From Blastomyces gilchristii SLH14081 (taxonomy: Eukaryota; Ascomycota; Eurotiomycetes; Onygenales; Ajellomycetaceae): 64,000 bases of DNA. Shown here in pieces: positions 11,652-24,655 of this stretch. A program made the position numbers and the translations under genes. How positions within the stretch are numbered: the stretch's first letter is position 1; every line of letters starts with the position of its first letter. Below the pieces are notes generated by a model. That model did not search any database, was not told the DNA's origin, and saw only the letters and a list, made by a program, of their open reading frames with translations. The stretch lies in NCBI RefSeq assembly GCF_000003855.2, contig NW_003101665.1, forward strand, positions 414,828 through 478,827. Direction: 5' to 3'.

Positions 11652-14319
11652 GATTCATATTACTGAAGAAGATGAATAGCTTACAGTATTCTAAACATGT
11701 TATAATCTCTTTGAATAAATAGTCACACTCTTTGAACTAACTAATGCTCTCAGTATCTTTCAGAAGTATATCAACTGAGTACTTTGAGATTTTCTTGATA
11801 AGTTTATATTTACTTATCTAGATAACATTCTCATCTTCATCAATGAATTTAAAAAAGAATATCAAGAGCATGTACAAAAGATATTACAACAGCTATAAGA
11901 AGCAGAACTACTGATAGATATTGATAAGTATAATTTTGAAGTTAAGAGTATTAAGTATCTGAGTTTTATTATAGAAGCTGATAAGAGAATTCAAATGAAT
12001 TCTGAGAAAGTCTCTGTCATTCTTGAATAAGAAACTCTGTGTACTGTGAAAGATGTATGAAGCTTCATCAGATTTGCTAACTTCTATCAGTGATTTATAT
12101 GAAACTTCTCAGATATCATAAGATCACTTACAGATCTCACTAAGAAAGACTCAGTATTTCAATAATCAGTGAATACTGAAGCTGTATTTACACAGATGAA
12201 GAAGATATTTATTAATACTTCTTTACTGATAATATTTGATTCTGATTATAAGATAGTTGTTGAAGCTGATTTCTCTGACTATATAATAGAAGAAGTGATA
12301 TTATAATATAATGATAAAGATGTTCTATAATCATATATCTTCATATCTAAGAAACTGAGTTCTGCTGAATGCAATTATAAGATCTATGATAAGAAACTTC
12401 TCACAATTATACACTGTTTAGAAGACTGAGACTCTGAACTCTGAAGTATCTCTGAATTTAAGATAATCACAGATTATAAGAATCTTAAATACTTTATAAC
12501 TATCTGTAAACTCACTGAATGACAGATATGATAATCTGAGTTCTTAAGCTACTTTCATTTTACAATACACTACTGTTCTGATAGTCAGAACTTGATGACA
12601 GATACTCTCTTATAACAAGAGCAAGATATATTATCTGATATAACAGATACTCACTGAATGAATCAAGAGCACTGGCTCTTAAATCTGAAGATACTAGTTA
12701 ATCAAGATGAAACAGTTTATAACACTATATATACTTCTTCAGTTAGAACTGTTATTGATATCTTCACTTCTTCTACACTGAATGAACTGTGATATACAGC
12801 AGCTCAGATGAATGAACTTCTTCAGATTCTCACTGAAGCAGTATGTCAAGAAGCATTCTGATTTCTCTCAGAACTACATATAAGAACTGATATCTCAGAA
12901 TGTTCAATGAATGATAATAATACTCTATGATTTCATAAACAATACTGAGTCTCTCACTCTGAACTCTTATGCACTTGAATAATGCAAGAGATGTATGATT
13001 CATGTATAACTGATTATTCAGACTGTGAATAACTGTATAGAATAATCTTCTGAGAGTTCTACTGATCTGAGATATTAAACAGCATCAGATACTTTGTCTG
13101 AAACTGTAATCACTGTTCTTCTATTATCTTATGAAAGAACTGTAGAAAAGATCTATTGAAATCACTCAATATTTTCAATAGAATCTGATGAGATGTAGCA
13201 ATTGACTTCACTGTCAATCTATCTAAGAGTAAGAATTATAGAAACATTCTGATCATCATGAATCAACTGAGCAAAGATATAATATTGAAATCTTGCAATA
13301 AGATGAATACTGAACAAGTCACTGAAGCTTTTCTACAGAGCTTATTCTATCAGATGCACAGATTACTGAGATCTATAGTATTGAATTAAGACTATCAATT
13401 TGTGAGTGCTCTCTGAACAAGAATCTGTCAAGTTCTCAAGATTATATATTATCTATCAACTGCCTATTTTTCACTCTCTATATAAGTGTTTTATCTCTTT
13501 CTTCATCTTACAGAGCTGATGCATCTTTATCTGCTCTGAGACTGATGATATGTCAGAACAGACAATTCAGACTGTGAAGAATTATCTCTGTAAGTTCTGT
13601 AATCACTTATAAGATGATTGATATGACCTTCTTCTACACACAGAGATCACTATCAACAGTCAAGATACTGTTTTAACAGGTGTAAGCCTGTTCTTTCTTA
13701 CACATGAATATCACATGAAAGTATTGAATCTTCTAGAGATTACACAGTTTATATCAGACTCTCACAGTCTGATTCAGATCACTGATAATATAGTAATGAA
13801 ACTCTGAGATGTCTGTGATTAAGCAGAGATCTTTATAATAACTGTAAAACAAGATTAAGAGAATTAAATCAATGTTCACTGAGACTCTGCTGAATAATAT
13901 AAGATAGAAGATCTGATATAATTGAATCTTAAGAATATATGAATCATATATTCATCTCATATACTAGATTACCATCATGTCAAGTATAAAGTGATAGAAG
14001 TTCTAGATAGTCACAACTACTATCTTGACATATTATCAGAAATTCATGATATATTTCATACAAGCTTGCTTCACTGCACTGCTACTGATTCATTCTCTTC
14101 TCAACTGACTTCTGACTGACAGTCATCAGACATCATAGAAGAAGATAATGAGCTTGAGTGAGAGATTGAGAATATTCTTGATAAGAGATCTCATAACTGC
14201 AGCCAGCAATATCTTGTGAAATGAGTCAGCTATAATCAACTGATCTGAACTCTGAGTTCTGTATTATCTGAAACAGCAGCTCTTGACTGATGAGAACTGC
14301 TTCTGAAAGAGAGAACTAA

Positions 14320-14628
14320 TGTGATGAGCTGTGCCTGATCAATCATATAGACTATTTCATTACACTTCACAGATTTCAATCACTTCATTCTTGAATATAT
14401 ACACTCTGATTCTCAGTCATTCTCAATTGCCAATTCTCAGCCACTACAAACACGCGTATATTCTCCCACCCCGAAGCTCCACTGTGTACACCATCACATA
14501 CATGTATAAATATTCACCTTGATCACTGATTCTCGCACTTTCTCTTTCTTTTCTTCTCTAACATTTTTATCTTTGTTATATAAGACCTATCAATATTATA
14601 CCGATCTATTCGGCGTAGGCCTCTTACA
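14320..14628 (+). repeat. Gypsy B 3' LTR
   Basis: This 309-bp LTR starts TGTGATGAGCTG and ends CTCTTACA. Its inner left part has lost most CpGs (TGATGAGCTGTGCCTGATC), whereas its outer right end keeps them (TCTCGCAC, ACCGATC, TTCGGCGTAGG). That is the mirror image of the 5' LTR. Confidence 0.92.
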
Positions 14629-14633
14629 AACTT

Positions 14634-15665
14634 TACTATTAATCTATCTAAGAGTAAGAGTTATAGAAACATTCTGATTATTATAAATCAATTGAGTAAA
14701 GATATAATATTGAAATCTTGTAATAAGATGAATACTGAATAAGTCACTGAAGCTTTTCTACAGAGTCTGTTCTATTGAATGCATGAATTACTGAGATTTA
14801 TAGTATTGAATTAAGACTGTCAATTTGTGAGTACTCTCTGAACAAGAATCTGTCAAGTTTTCAAGATTATATGTTTTCTGTCAACTGTCTATCACTTCAA
14901 GACTGATGATGTATTGAAATGAACAATTCAGACTGTGAAGAATTATCTTCATAAGTTCTGTAATTACTTATAAGACAATTGACATAATCTTCTTCTACAT
15001 ACAGAGATTGCTATCAATGATTAAGATACTATTTCAATAGATATAAGCCTGTTCTTTCTTATATATGAATATCACATGAAAGTGTTAAATCTTCTAGAGA
15101 TTACACAGTTCACACTGAATCTCTGCAGTCTGATTCAGATTGCTGATAATATAGTAATAAAGCTCTGAGACATTCATAACTAAGCAGAAGCCTTCATAAC
15201 AACTGTGAAACAAGATTAAGAGAATTAAATCAATATTCAACAAGATTCTGCAGAGCAGTATAAGATAGAAGATCTTATATAATTGAATTTTAAAAATATA
15301 CAGATTACATGTTCATCTCATACACTAGATTACTGTTATATCAGATATAAAGTGATAGAAGTTCTAGATAGCTATAACTACTGTCTTAACACACTATCAG
15401 AGATTTATAATATCTTTCATACAAGCTTGCTCTGTTACACTGCTATCAACTTATTCTCTTCACAACTGATTTCTGACTGACAGCTGCCAGAGATCATAAA
15501 AGAAGATAATGAACTTAAGTGAGAAATTGAAGATATTCTTAATAAGAGACCCCGCAGCTGCAGCTGATAATATCTTGTGAAATAAGTCAGCTATAATTGT
15601 CTGATCTGAACTCTGAGTTCTGTATTATCTGATACTGCAGCTCTTGACTGATGAAAAGAGAGAGG
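14634..15665 (+). pseudogene. Gypsy A integrase end and chromodomain (broken)
   Basis: This is the continuation of gypsy A pol after the gypsy B insertion. It is collinear with 13205-14310: the integrase C-terminal half, then a mutated chromodomain at about 15500-15650 (YLVK-VSYN). Several stops are present. A 65-codon open stretch at 15283-15477 is a chance survivor. A purine tract (GAAAAGAGAGAGGTTAA) precedes the LTR. Confidence 0.8.
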
Positions 15666-15669
15666 TTAA

Positions 15670-15974
15670 TGTAGCAGACTGTACTCAATCAATTATATAG
15701 ACTATTCTGTTACACTTCACAGATTTCTACTACTTTATTCTTAATTGCTGATTCTCAGCTGCTTTATTCTTGATTATCAATTCTCAGTTATTATAAATAT
15801 GTATAAATTCTTTCACTCTGAAGCTTCACTGTGTACATTACTACATATGTGTATAAATATTTACTTTGATTGCTGACTTTCGCACTTTCTCTTTCTTTTT
15901 CTTCCTTAATATTTTTCACTTTGTTATATAAGACCTATATATTATACTGATCTATTCGGCGTAGACCTCTTACA
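15670..15974 (+). repeat. Gypsy A 3' LTR
   Basis: This LTR of about 305 bp is homologous to both gypsy B LTRs but more AT-rich, starting TGTAGCAGACTG and ending CTCTTACA. CpG survives only near its outer right end (TTTCGCAC, TTCGGCGTAG). It supports gypsy A being the older copy. Confidence 0.88.
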
Positions 15975-16540
15975 TTAGATGATATTAAGATAATAACTTA
16001 TCACAGTTACATTATTCTCACTGTGAGAGATATACAGTTGATAATGAATATTGTAAAGACTCTGAAAAGTGAGTATTTTAAGCATGCTGCAGCTCTGCAA
16101 TCTTGATTTTTTTTTTTCTTTCTCTTTTTTTTTCATTGTGATTTTTTTTTTGTTTTTATTTTATTTTTTATTTTTTATTTTTTTTTATATTTTATATTTT
16201 TTTTATAATTAAAATTATATGAATTATAATCTATGTTCAGAGAAGTAATAATATTTAATAATACTCTCTGTTGAATTTCTAATAAATGAGTACTATGTTA
16301 TAATATTATGTAAGTGAGAAGTGATTTTATAATCTTATTTAATATCATTCTTAATAATGAGATCAGAATGAAAATGTAACTAAGAATTCAAATATATTCT
16401 TTATTCAGAACTAGATTTTTATTTGAAAAGTAAATCTGAAATCTTTAATATTTAAAATAACATGATTTGAAATTAATGTAATGAATACAAATCATGATCA
16501 GAAGTAATGCTTTTAGACAATATAATAACTGTAAAGTTTA
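15975..16540. other. AT-rich flank with T-rich tract
   Basis: No gene is seen. A T-rich low-complexity block lies at 16092-16203. A short frame at 15990-16090 faintly recalls a histone-fold helix, but it is too short and mutated to call. Confidence 0.5.
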
Positions 16541-16542
16541 AT

Positions 16543-16575
16543 TCTGGTCTCAGACACGGTCACACAGTCAGTCTA
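16543..16575 (-). repeat. MITE terminal fragment
   Basis: About 33 bp match the TAGACTG...ACACGG end of the MITE family, in the same orientation as copy 2. The rest of the element is absent. It abuts the left LTR of gypsy C, so the outer end of that LTR may have been disturbed. Confidence 0.65.
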
Positions 16576-16578
16576 CTC

Positions 16579-16786
16579 ACTATTAAGAAAGAGTAATCCG
16601 CTAATCTTGTATAAAAGTGAGATTCTTATATTCATTAATTAGATCTTTCTATAATATATTTAAATAATGTTATAAAGTGATTGAAAATCAGTTTAAATAG
16701 TCTGTGAGATAAATGAAATCATCTGTAAGAAAGTGATGAGCTGTATAAAACTGTAACAGAGTCTTAATATAACTGAGAGTATAATA
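16579..16786 (-). repeat. Gypsy C 3' LTR
   Basis: Homologous to 24656-24861. At its outer left end it keeps a CpG (AATCCGCT) that the other LTR has lost (AATCTGCT). At its inner right end it reads TATAACTGAGAGTATAATA where the other copy keeps CACGGCTGGGAGCATGACA. Confidence 0.82.
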
Positions 16787-16908
16787 ATACTCTTCTCTTT
16801 AAGAGTATAGTTCTGATACTTTCAAGATTACTGAATTAGAAGTTATCTTTATTATATAGTAACAGTTGCTAACTGATTAACAGTATATATACTGCAGTAT
16901 AAAGAAAT

Positions 16909-17413
16909 TAGACTGGCCGCCGGGACCATGAATTTCATGTTTAATTTCATTTGATCTGATCTCATACATTTCTTGATGTGAATTCTGCTGGAACTAATCA
17001 TTAAAAAAACATGCAAAGTAACTATATATCAGATCTTAAAATGAAATCATGACTTGAAAAAAATGAGAAAGTGATCTCATTTGATCTCATTTAGTTTCAT
17101 TCTTGACATAAAGTTACTATTTTTAGACATTTTAAGGTTTTTTTAGACTATTTTTAATTTTTTAAAAAGTAACACTTTTTGATAACACTCAAATGAGATT
17201 TAAAGTCATTTAAAGCAATAAAAATAATTTAAATTGAGAAGTGAAAATCATAGTCTCATTTGAAAAATGTAATAAGAGTAGACAGTAAGTCTCACTGAGA
17301 CAGTATGAAACTACTATTTAATGTTAAAACCGTGTAATGGAATCAGTTGAATTGGTAATAGAACTATCAAAAAATCTGGTTCTAGTCTCAGACACGGTTA
17401 CACGGTCAGTCTA
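16909..17413 (-). mobile_element. hAT-type MITE, copy 2
   Basis: This is a 505-bp copy in reverse orientation with ends TAGACTGGCCG and CGGTCAGTCTA. It is flanked by AAAGAAAT at 16901-16908 and 17414-17421, and here the duplication is exactly 8 bp. CpG is kept at both ends but lost in the middle. Confidence 0.92.
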
Positions 17414-19450
17414 AAAGAAATAGATGAGTTTTTCTACTGACTGTATAAATCTTTCTTTCTCATCTCTATTCAAATTAAACATGTGATAAGTGAGTTTCTT
17501 ATATATCAATTTGAAATGTGAAAAATATAGTTAATAAGTAACTTATAGATCTCTTATTATATTTTGTTCTATGTATAAAATTCTCTGCAAAAGTAGTGTG
17601 TTTTAGAGACAAAGCTAACAGTAGTGACAGAATTTTTTGAAAAGATTCTCTCTCTCTTTATAACACAGTTTTTCTCTCTCTCTCTCAGCTTCAATAGTGA
17701 GTGTATGAGAGTATCATTCTTGAAAGATAATAAGAGACTTATTCTGATATTTTTTAATAAGTAATAAATATCTTTGTAATGCAGCTGTGATCTCTGTGAC
17801 TGTTAAGAAAGTCAGATTGAAGATGAAGACAGTGATATTAATGAGCTGTGAAAGTACTTTATTTATTATTATATCTTCTTCTTCTTCTACATCTCTTACA
17901 GCTGCAGCAGTAGTAGCTGTATCTTATAGTAAGATATTATCTCTTCTGCTAGTCAGTTTGTCTATATCTGATCTGTTCTCTATCTCTCTTATCACTATTA
18001 TAACACTGTCTCTTCTCTTAGTTAACACAGTAGTATATAACTCTGTGTGATCATTCAGAGAGAATCTCAGAAAGAGCTTAATTTTGAAGACAGCAGTTCT
18101 GAGAAGCTTAATTCATAGTTTCTCTTTCATAGTATATCTGAGTTCTGCTTAGAATACTACTGAGTTGAGTCTATAGAGTCTTATAATTTCTTTATCTTCT
18201 CTCTGTAAGAAGGCTGTGATACAGTCTCTGACTAGTACTATTACTTATCTACACTATACTAAGCAGCTGAAGAAAGAGAAGATCTTATATATCTATCTCT
18301 TCTCTCACTCTTATTATTTCTGTTATATCTGTAATAATAACTTCTATCTTTCTGTAAGTACTATCTATTCTATAAGAAGACATTGTATCAGTTCTGATAA
18401 GAAGCTCAGATACTTAAGTAGTACAGAGTGAGAGTCTCAGAGCTTTAAGCATTAATAAATTCTATTAAGACTGAGAAGATTCTTCTTACTCATCTGTAAA
18501 AGAAGATGAAAGTGTGAATCTCTGAGATGAAAAAACATCTCAAAATAACTAATTCTAAGAAGAGATTAGTTAACACTGCTATTGAAAGTACTATAAAGAT
18601 AAATTACTAATTAAAGACAATCTTACTTCAATTAAAACAGATAACTGAGATACTTTGTAAATTGATAAGTTAATACTTTATATATCTCTTATACTCTTCT
18701 ACAGTGCTGCAGTATTAATCACTCAGCAGATAAAGATACTGATACTGAAGACTTCAATAGTGAAGAATGAGTTTGATAAGAATGTAATTATTAATAAGTA
18801 GACTCTGAGATTTTCTCTTTTTACTTTTTCTACAGACTACAGCTCTATTAGAATAGTAGCAGTCTGTGAATTAATAATATTAATCTTTTTATTAATTTTA
18901 AATATCTCTTTTCTCTAACTGCTTCAGAAATTTTACACTTGTATAGTCTTATTAAACTTCTAAAAACTCTTTGAGAGAAAAATAGAAGAAGAGTGTTATA
19001 GAGTTTATAAGACACTGACTTATCACTGTGAGATTATCTTTAAAAAATTCTTTGAGAAAAATGAGAAGTCTTAAGTAATATTTCTTACTCAATGTCTCTG
19101 ATATATAACAGAGTAGTCTCTACTAACTGTCTCATAGCTTACAATCTCTTTCTCAGTATTTTTCAAATACTTAAGCAGTTCTTATGAATTCTCTGATGAT
19201 GAATAATCTTTTTATTTAATAAGATATTGAAGCTTATTATAATATATTCACTTATTTAATATTTTCTTTATAAGATATTTATATCACTCTCAATCTCAAT
19301 ATTATTCAGCTGAGATAGCTCTATTTCAAGATATTACTTATAGAGCTTTAAATAGAAAATGTGAAAAACAGAATAAATTGATTTCAATTCTGAGAATAAT
19401 TTCAACTTATATATCTGCTTATTCATTACTCTTATTACTGAGAAAGATTC
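17414..19450 (-). other. Gypsy C region downstream of integrase, unresolved
   Basis: This part lies between integrase and the 3' LTR on the minus strand. A minus-strand frame open from about 18040 to 17640 includes a glutamate run, and plus-strand frames at 17787-18047 and 18216-18428 overlap it. None gives a recognisable domain. It could be the end of pol, an extra ORF or another decayed insertion. Confidence 0.4.
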
Positions 19451-22400
19451 TAGTCACTACTCACTAAACTTCTTATATAATCTTATTATCTTAATATTCT
19501 TTGCTGAAAGTAGTACTTAATTCTCTATTAAAAACTTTATTAAAAGATGTTTTTAATTATAGTATTCTGTCTACTACTTCTAAGTATAGTGAATGCTTTT
19601 CACTATCTTCTTATAAATTTTATTTAAAAGTTTCAATCTTACTTTTACTTCTGATACTGAGAAGTACTCTGTTCTCTGTATCTGTTTAATATTCTAACTA
19701 TCTATTCTTCTCTTTGAAATATTATCTATGACATCACTGAGTAATGAAGAATTATATTTATAGTAAGTATAGAAAGAAAATACTTTTAAGATTATAATCT
19801 TTATATTATTATATATAAATTCAGTGATTAGAAGATATTTGAGTCAATTATTCTGATAATATAAATAGAATACTTAAAGATACTGTTTTAATATCTGATT
19901 CTGATATTCAGTCTGACTATCTGTCTGCAGATGAAATATAATGCTGAGAAGATATCTTATTATAAGATAATAGTAAAAGACTGATCAGTATTTACTGATA
20001 AAGAGAGATTTTTAATTTATTATCAATAATTTCAGAGCACTGTGATTATAAATAATAATATTTAAAAATAGATCAGTCAATTCAGAGGCTTTAATCTTTT
20101 TATAAATAGAGATATATTTTATCATCTTTATGAAATGATTAATAATAATTAAAATTAAGTCATATTCTTTGACTCTTGTTAACTTCAGCAGATTAACTAT
20201 GAAATCTATTAATAGATTCTATTATAAGTTCTTTAAAACAGACAGTGACATTAACTTACTATATTACTTATATCACAGAATCTTTATTCTTTAATAGATA
20301 TTATAAGTTTTAATATACTCTTTAACATCTGTCTAAAGCTTATTTTAAATATATTTATATTTTAGAAGCTTCTCAGTCTTCTCTAATCTGAAGTACTCTC
20401 TATAAAGATTATTATAATGAATTCTTAATAACTTCTGACACACTGTTCTGTTATGAGAGATGAAGACTAAATTATTCAGTAGTAGAAGTTTATATTCTTC
20501 TAGTTATCAGTGACTTGATTTCTTAGCAGTACTACTCTGCTCAGAGTCTATCTCTTTTAAGTTTAAACTGAATTTTTTCTTCTTTAACTTCTGAATTTAA
20601 GCTGTAGTAGAGATGTTCTTCTTCTATAACTTATTAATAAATTTTAAAAATAGTTAAGTTGAAAGATTATAGATTATTTTATTCTTTACTAATTCAATGA
20701 TAGTAAGATATAATATAAGAAGCTCATGATCTTCAGTGTGAGTTCTCTGTAAGAACTCAGATTTTCTTCTATCTTCTATACTGAGTTATATAGCTATCTT
20801 ATCAGCATCATTTCTAAGCTTTAGAGAACTTTAACTCTCTGTAGTCAGCTTCTTCTACAGTGATGACAGAGATTCTTTTATAGAATTCTTCTTCTCATTA
20901 ATAATATTATAATCAGACTGTTTAAACAGTGTATCAGCAGAATTAAGCTGACTTGAATAGTATTGAATATAGAAATTATACTTTGAAAGCAGCTCTGCTT
21001 ATCTGACTTAATATTCTGTCAAGCTCTTTATTGTCAAGAAGTAATACAGATTTGTATAATTAGTGAGAACTTATACTGAGTACTTACTACTCTGAAGATA
21101 ATATCATCAAATCTTAAAGAATTTAACAATTACTAATATCTCTTAATCATGTGTATTATATCTTCTCTATATAAGTGATAACTTCTTGAAGAAGAAGGTC
21201 ACTGATTTTTATTCATAGTATTTTATAAACTCTGTGAAAAAGTTTTCTCTTACAGACATTTCATTATTTATATCTTCAGAGTTTATTATTCTCTGATTCT
21301 TTTAATATTGAAAGATCTTCAGTATCAACTGTGAAAAGATTTCACAGATCTCATTTTCAAATGTATCAGTCTTATACTGACTGAGTAAGTCAGAGTTAAA
21401 GTGATTCAGTATTATAATATCTATAAAAGCTTATTTTAATTCTATAAATATCTGTGTAGTATCTTGAATGAGAATAAATAATTTTATTTTTCTATCTTTT
21501 ACACTTTTCTTTAACAGATTGATAAGAAAAGCAGTAATCTATGAATATATATAGATGAATTATCTATAAAAATTCATAAATTTTAGAAATATCTGCATTT
21601 TATAATATATCTGCAGTGTCAGTCAGTTCTTAATAATAAAGACTCAGCTTCTATTCATTGAAATACTGTTCATCTCAATAATATAATCTAAGAAATCAAT
21701 CTTCTACATGTAGAATGAGCATTTTTCAGTGTTTATATAGAGTTAATACTGTCTTAAGTAACTCAATACTTCTTGAATATGAGTATTGTATTCTTTCTCT
21801 GTTTTTGAGAAGATTAGAATATTATCTAAGTATACTATATAGAAGATGTTGACAAGATCTCACAGTATCTTATTTATATAGATCTGAAAGATAACTGAAG
21901 TATTATAAAGACTAAAAGATAAAACAAGATATTTAAAATTACTGTACTTAATATGAAAAGCTATTTTTCAAATGTTGTCTTCATTAACTCTGATTCTATA
22001 ATAGACATTTTATATATTAATCTTTGAGAATATCTTTACTTCAGATAATTGATCAATTATCTTATTCATTAATAATAATGAATAGTGATTCTTAACTGTC
22101 ATCTTATTAAGATCTCTGTAGTCTATGTATAGATATAGTCTACTGTTCTTCTTAGATATAAAGAGTATAAGTGTCTCTGTTGAACTCTTTAATGAATGTA
22201 TTCAGTTCTTTGATTACACTTTCTCAAGATATTTATGTAGAATATTCAATTTCTTTACAGATAAGTTGTAAAGAGATCTGTACAGTGCTGTTACACTATC
22301 TTCAAGATAAATCTTATATTATATCTTAATATTAGAAAACTTCACTACTTCTCTTTCTGAAAAGACATTCTTATAATCTGTAAAGAGATGTTATATATAT

Positions 22401-22900
22401 TCATCTTTAATAACAGATATCACTGTTAATCTTACAGTGAGAGTAATAACTTCTTCATCTATTTTCAAGTTCTAGTCATCTGCTACACAGTATATTAACT
22501 CTATCTTTTTCTCAAGATTCTTCTGATGAAACTCTTCAGATTTCTCTATTACTGTCTCTTCATTAATGAGATAATATTATCATATTTAAGTAACTCAGTT
22601 AATAAGAAAATTGTTTTCTCTTAATTATAGAAGATCTAGAATAATGTTCTCATCTATAATATTAATAATATAAAGAAGTAGACTGTTCTTCTTAAAGATT
22701 TCTTCTCTGAGTCTGTGATTACACACTTCACTTAAATTATATTAAAATGATGATATTTTATTTTATCAGTAAATTTTATATAATCTGACAGACTTATCTT
22801 CTTTCAATTCTTCATCAAAGAAAAGAAATAGAATATAAAGTTAGTATTCACTCTAAAGTTGAATAGATATCTTACTAATATCTTCTCATTTAAGATATTT
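19450..22900 (-). pseudogene. Gypsy C pol (broken)
   Basis: On the minus strand, read through stops: RT at about 22500-21300 (SKKN, then YIDYRDLNKMT, a standard gypsy RT block near 22150); RNase H near 21120-20920 (LTNYTNLYYFLT, RAELL-like, then LNSADTL where LNxADALSR is usual); an integrase zinc-binding segment near 20470; and the catalytic core at 20430-19690 (DFIV, HLQTDSQTEYQNQ, where HPQTDGQTERxNQ is usual). The open plus-strand frame at 19501-19686 is antisense to integrase. Gag probably lies between 22900 and 24600. Confidence 0.75.
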
Positions 22901-23673
22901 ATTGTGATTATAAGAATCAGAATACTTAAAATTCTTCTTTACTTTCTCTATACTAAAGCTATCATGACACTGTTTAGATTCTATTATTAATTACTTAGAA
23001 GAAGTCTTATTAGTCTTTTTCTTAGAGTATTAATTATTCAAATAGATTCAGAAAGTTAAGTTAATAAACTTAGTATAATTAATTAATAAACTTTAATACT
23101 GTGATATTATTATCTATATTTTATAAGTCAGCTTTATAAGATAAAGCTATATCTTTAATTAATTCAAATTATCAGTTAATTTCTCTCAATATTCTTCAAA
23201 TCTTGTATTGAAATTAAAAGAATTCTTATTATTTTATTAATATAATGAGTTGAACTACTGTACTATTATAAAGCTGCAGTTATGATAATCTTTAATTTAA
23301 TTCAGTAGAAAGTCTTTGAATTCTTTTTAAGTTATAATAGTATTAATACACTTAAGCTCTCTCATCTTAATAACTCAAGTAGTTATAGAGATGTCTTTAA
23401 GAAGATTGATAGTGTATATTACTTATATTTCATAAGTATTAAACTAGCTCAGATTAAGATGAAATTTTCATTTAAAAGTATAAATAAAGCTGTGAAATTC
23501 AGATAATATATTTCTCTTATAATTCAGAGAATCTTTAATCTTAATCTCTCTATCTTTATAATAGATGTAGATGTATAGAGACTGTGATAATAACAGAGTA
23601 ATTAAAGAGCTTATATCAAAGTGTATAGTAAGTTCAGAAATCTTAGGTTTCTGCTAAGATAGAAGTGTATACA

Positions 23674-24179
23674 TAGACTGATCATGTGACCGTGTCTGAG
23701 ACCAGAATCAGATTTTTTGATAGTTTCATTATCAATTCAACTGATTCTATTACACAGTTTTAACATTAGATAGTAGTCTTATACTGTTTCAGTAAGACTT
23801 ACTGTCTACTCTTATCACATTTTTCAAATAAGATTATGATTTTCACTTCTCAATTTAAATTATTTTTATTGCTTTAAATAACTTTAAATCTCATTTAAGT
23901 GTTATCAAAAAGTGTTACTTTTTAAAAAATTAAAAATAGTCTAAAAAAAACCTTAAAATGTCTAAAAATAGTAACTTTATGTCAAGAATGAGACTAAATG
24001 ATATCAAATGAGATCACTTTCTCATTTTTTTCAAGTCATGATTTTATTTTAAGATCTTATATATAGTCACTTTGCATATTTTTTTAATGACTAGTCTCAG
24101 TGGAATTCATATTAAGAAATGTATGAGATCAGATTAAATAAGACTAAATATGAAATTCATAATCTCAGTAGTCAGTCTA
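23674..24179 (+). mobile_element. hAT-type MITE, copy 3
   Basis: This is a 506-bp copy flanked by TGTATACA at 23666-23673 and 24180-24187, exactly 8 bp. It is the most mutated copy, with only one or two CpGs near the left end. The AT-rich middle is almost unchanged among the three copies. Confidence 0.92.
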
Positions 24180-24655
24180 TGTATACACTCTAGAGAATAA
24201 TATAAAGTTTCTTTCAGAGAGTGAGATTAGATTAATCTCAGTATAAATGTATAAGATTATATCAGTTCATTAATAGAGCTTAACTGATTCAAACTTATAA
24301 TCAGATTAAGTGATTTAAATTATAATATAATAAAACTGAAGCAGTGACTAGTCAGTGATATTATATAGAGATAATTATTTAAAAAGCTGTATAAGTAAGC
24401 TTAACTATCTTACTTAGATAGTGAGCTTATAGATTACAGAGTTATTATAAGAATATTACAGATATAATATTTAGTATACTAAGAAAATTATATAAGAAAT
24501 GCAGTAACTCTTATATATATTTCAGTCTCTAAAAATGAATTACTAACTTCTTTAATAAGAAGTCAGTATCTAGCTATTCTATGTAAATAATAAATGAATA
24601 CTCTTCTCTCATTTTATAAGTGAGAATAGCTGAAGTAATATCTCAGCAGTATCTT

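Larger units (their letters stand above)
9110..14310 (+). pseudogene. Gypsy B gag-pol (broken)
   Basis: Through stops the frame gives: gag from about 9110, with a zinc knuckle-like C-x2-C-x4-H-x4-C near 10013-10055; protease near 10300-10440 (an IDS-L core where D-S/T-G is expected); RT from about 10980 with FITASILFVKKS, then YLDNILIF where YLDD is expected, near 11817-11840; RNase H 12160-12650; integrase 12800-13900; and a chromodomain at about 14140-14290 (YLVK-VSYN, a mutated YLVKWxGY). The SINE interrupts RT. A chromodomain marks this as a chromovirus, a group whose integrase is guided by histone marks. One open stretch of about 74 codons (9682-9903) and one of 97 codons (10278-10568) survive by chance. 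Confidence 0.85.
8489..14628 (+). mobile_element. Gypsy B: full-length chromovirus nested in gypsy A
   Basis: This complete provirus has two 309-bp LTRs (8489-8797 and 14320-14628) flanked by AACTT on both sides, inserted into the integrase of a same-family copy. The internal region reads gag, protease, RT, RNase H, integrase and chromodomain on the plus strand. It carries the SINE at 11267-11650. Minus the SINE the element is about 5.75 kb. The coding frame is full of TGA/TAA/TAG stops, so it is dead. A purine tract (GAAAGAGAGAACTAA) precedes the 3' LTR. I did not see a canonical TGG primer-binding site after the 5' LTR. Confidence 0.9.
4499..15974 (+). mobile_element. Gypsy A: chromovirus, 5'-truncated, interrupted twice
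   Basis: This Ty3/gypsy element reads gag - protease - RT - RNase H - integrase on the plus strand from 4499 to 8488, is interrupted by gypsy B (8489-14628), and resumes at 14634 with the rest of integrase, a chromodomain and the 3' LTR (15670-15974). A duplicated AACTT at 8484-8488 and 14629-14633 proves the nesting. Its own 5' LTR and the start of gag are missing, because the hAT terminus at 4498 joins directly to gag. It is about 85% C-to-T damaged by eye: CpG nearly gone and many TGA/TAA stops. It is older than its insertions. Confidence 0.85.

Noticed and set aside
15990..16090. Histone H2B-like helix
   Set aside because: Only a REIQ-like and KHA-like resemblance over 30 codons of mutated DNA; too little to support.
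17787..18431. Two plus-strand open frames in gypsy C
   Set aside because: They are antisense to the element, Ser/Leu/Ile-rich by composition, and have no domain.
19501..19689. Plus-strand open frame
   Set aside because: It is the antisense of the gypsy C integrase, which reads clearly on the minus strand.
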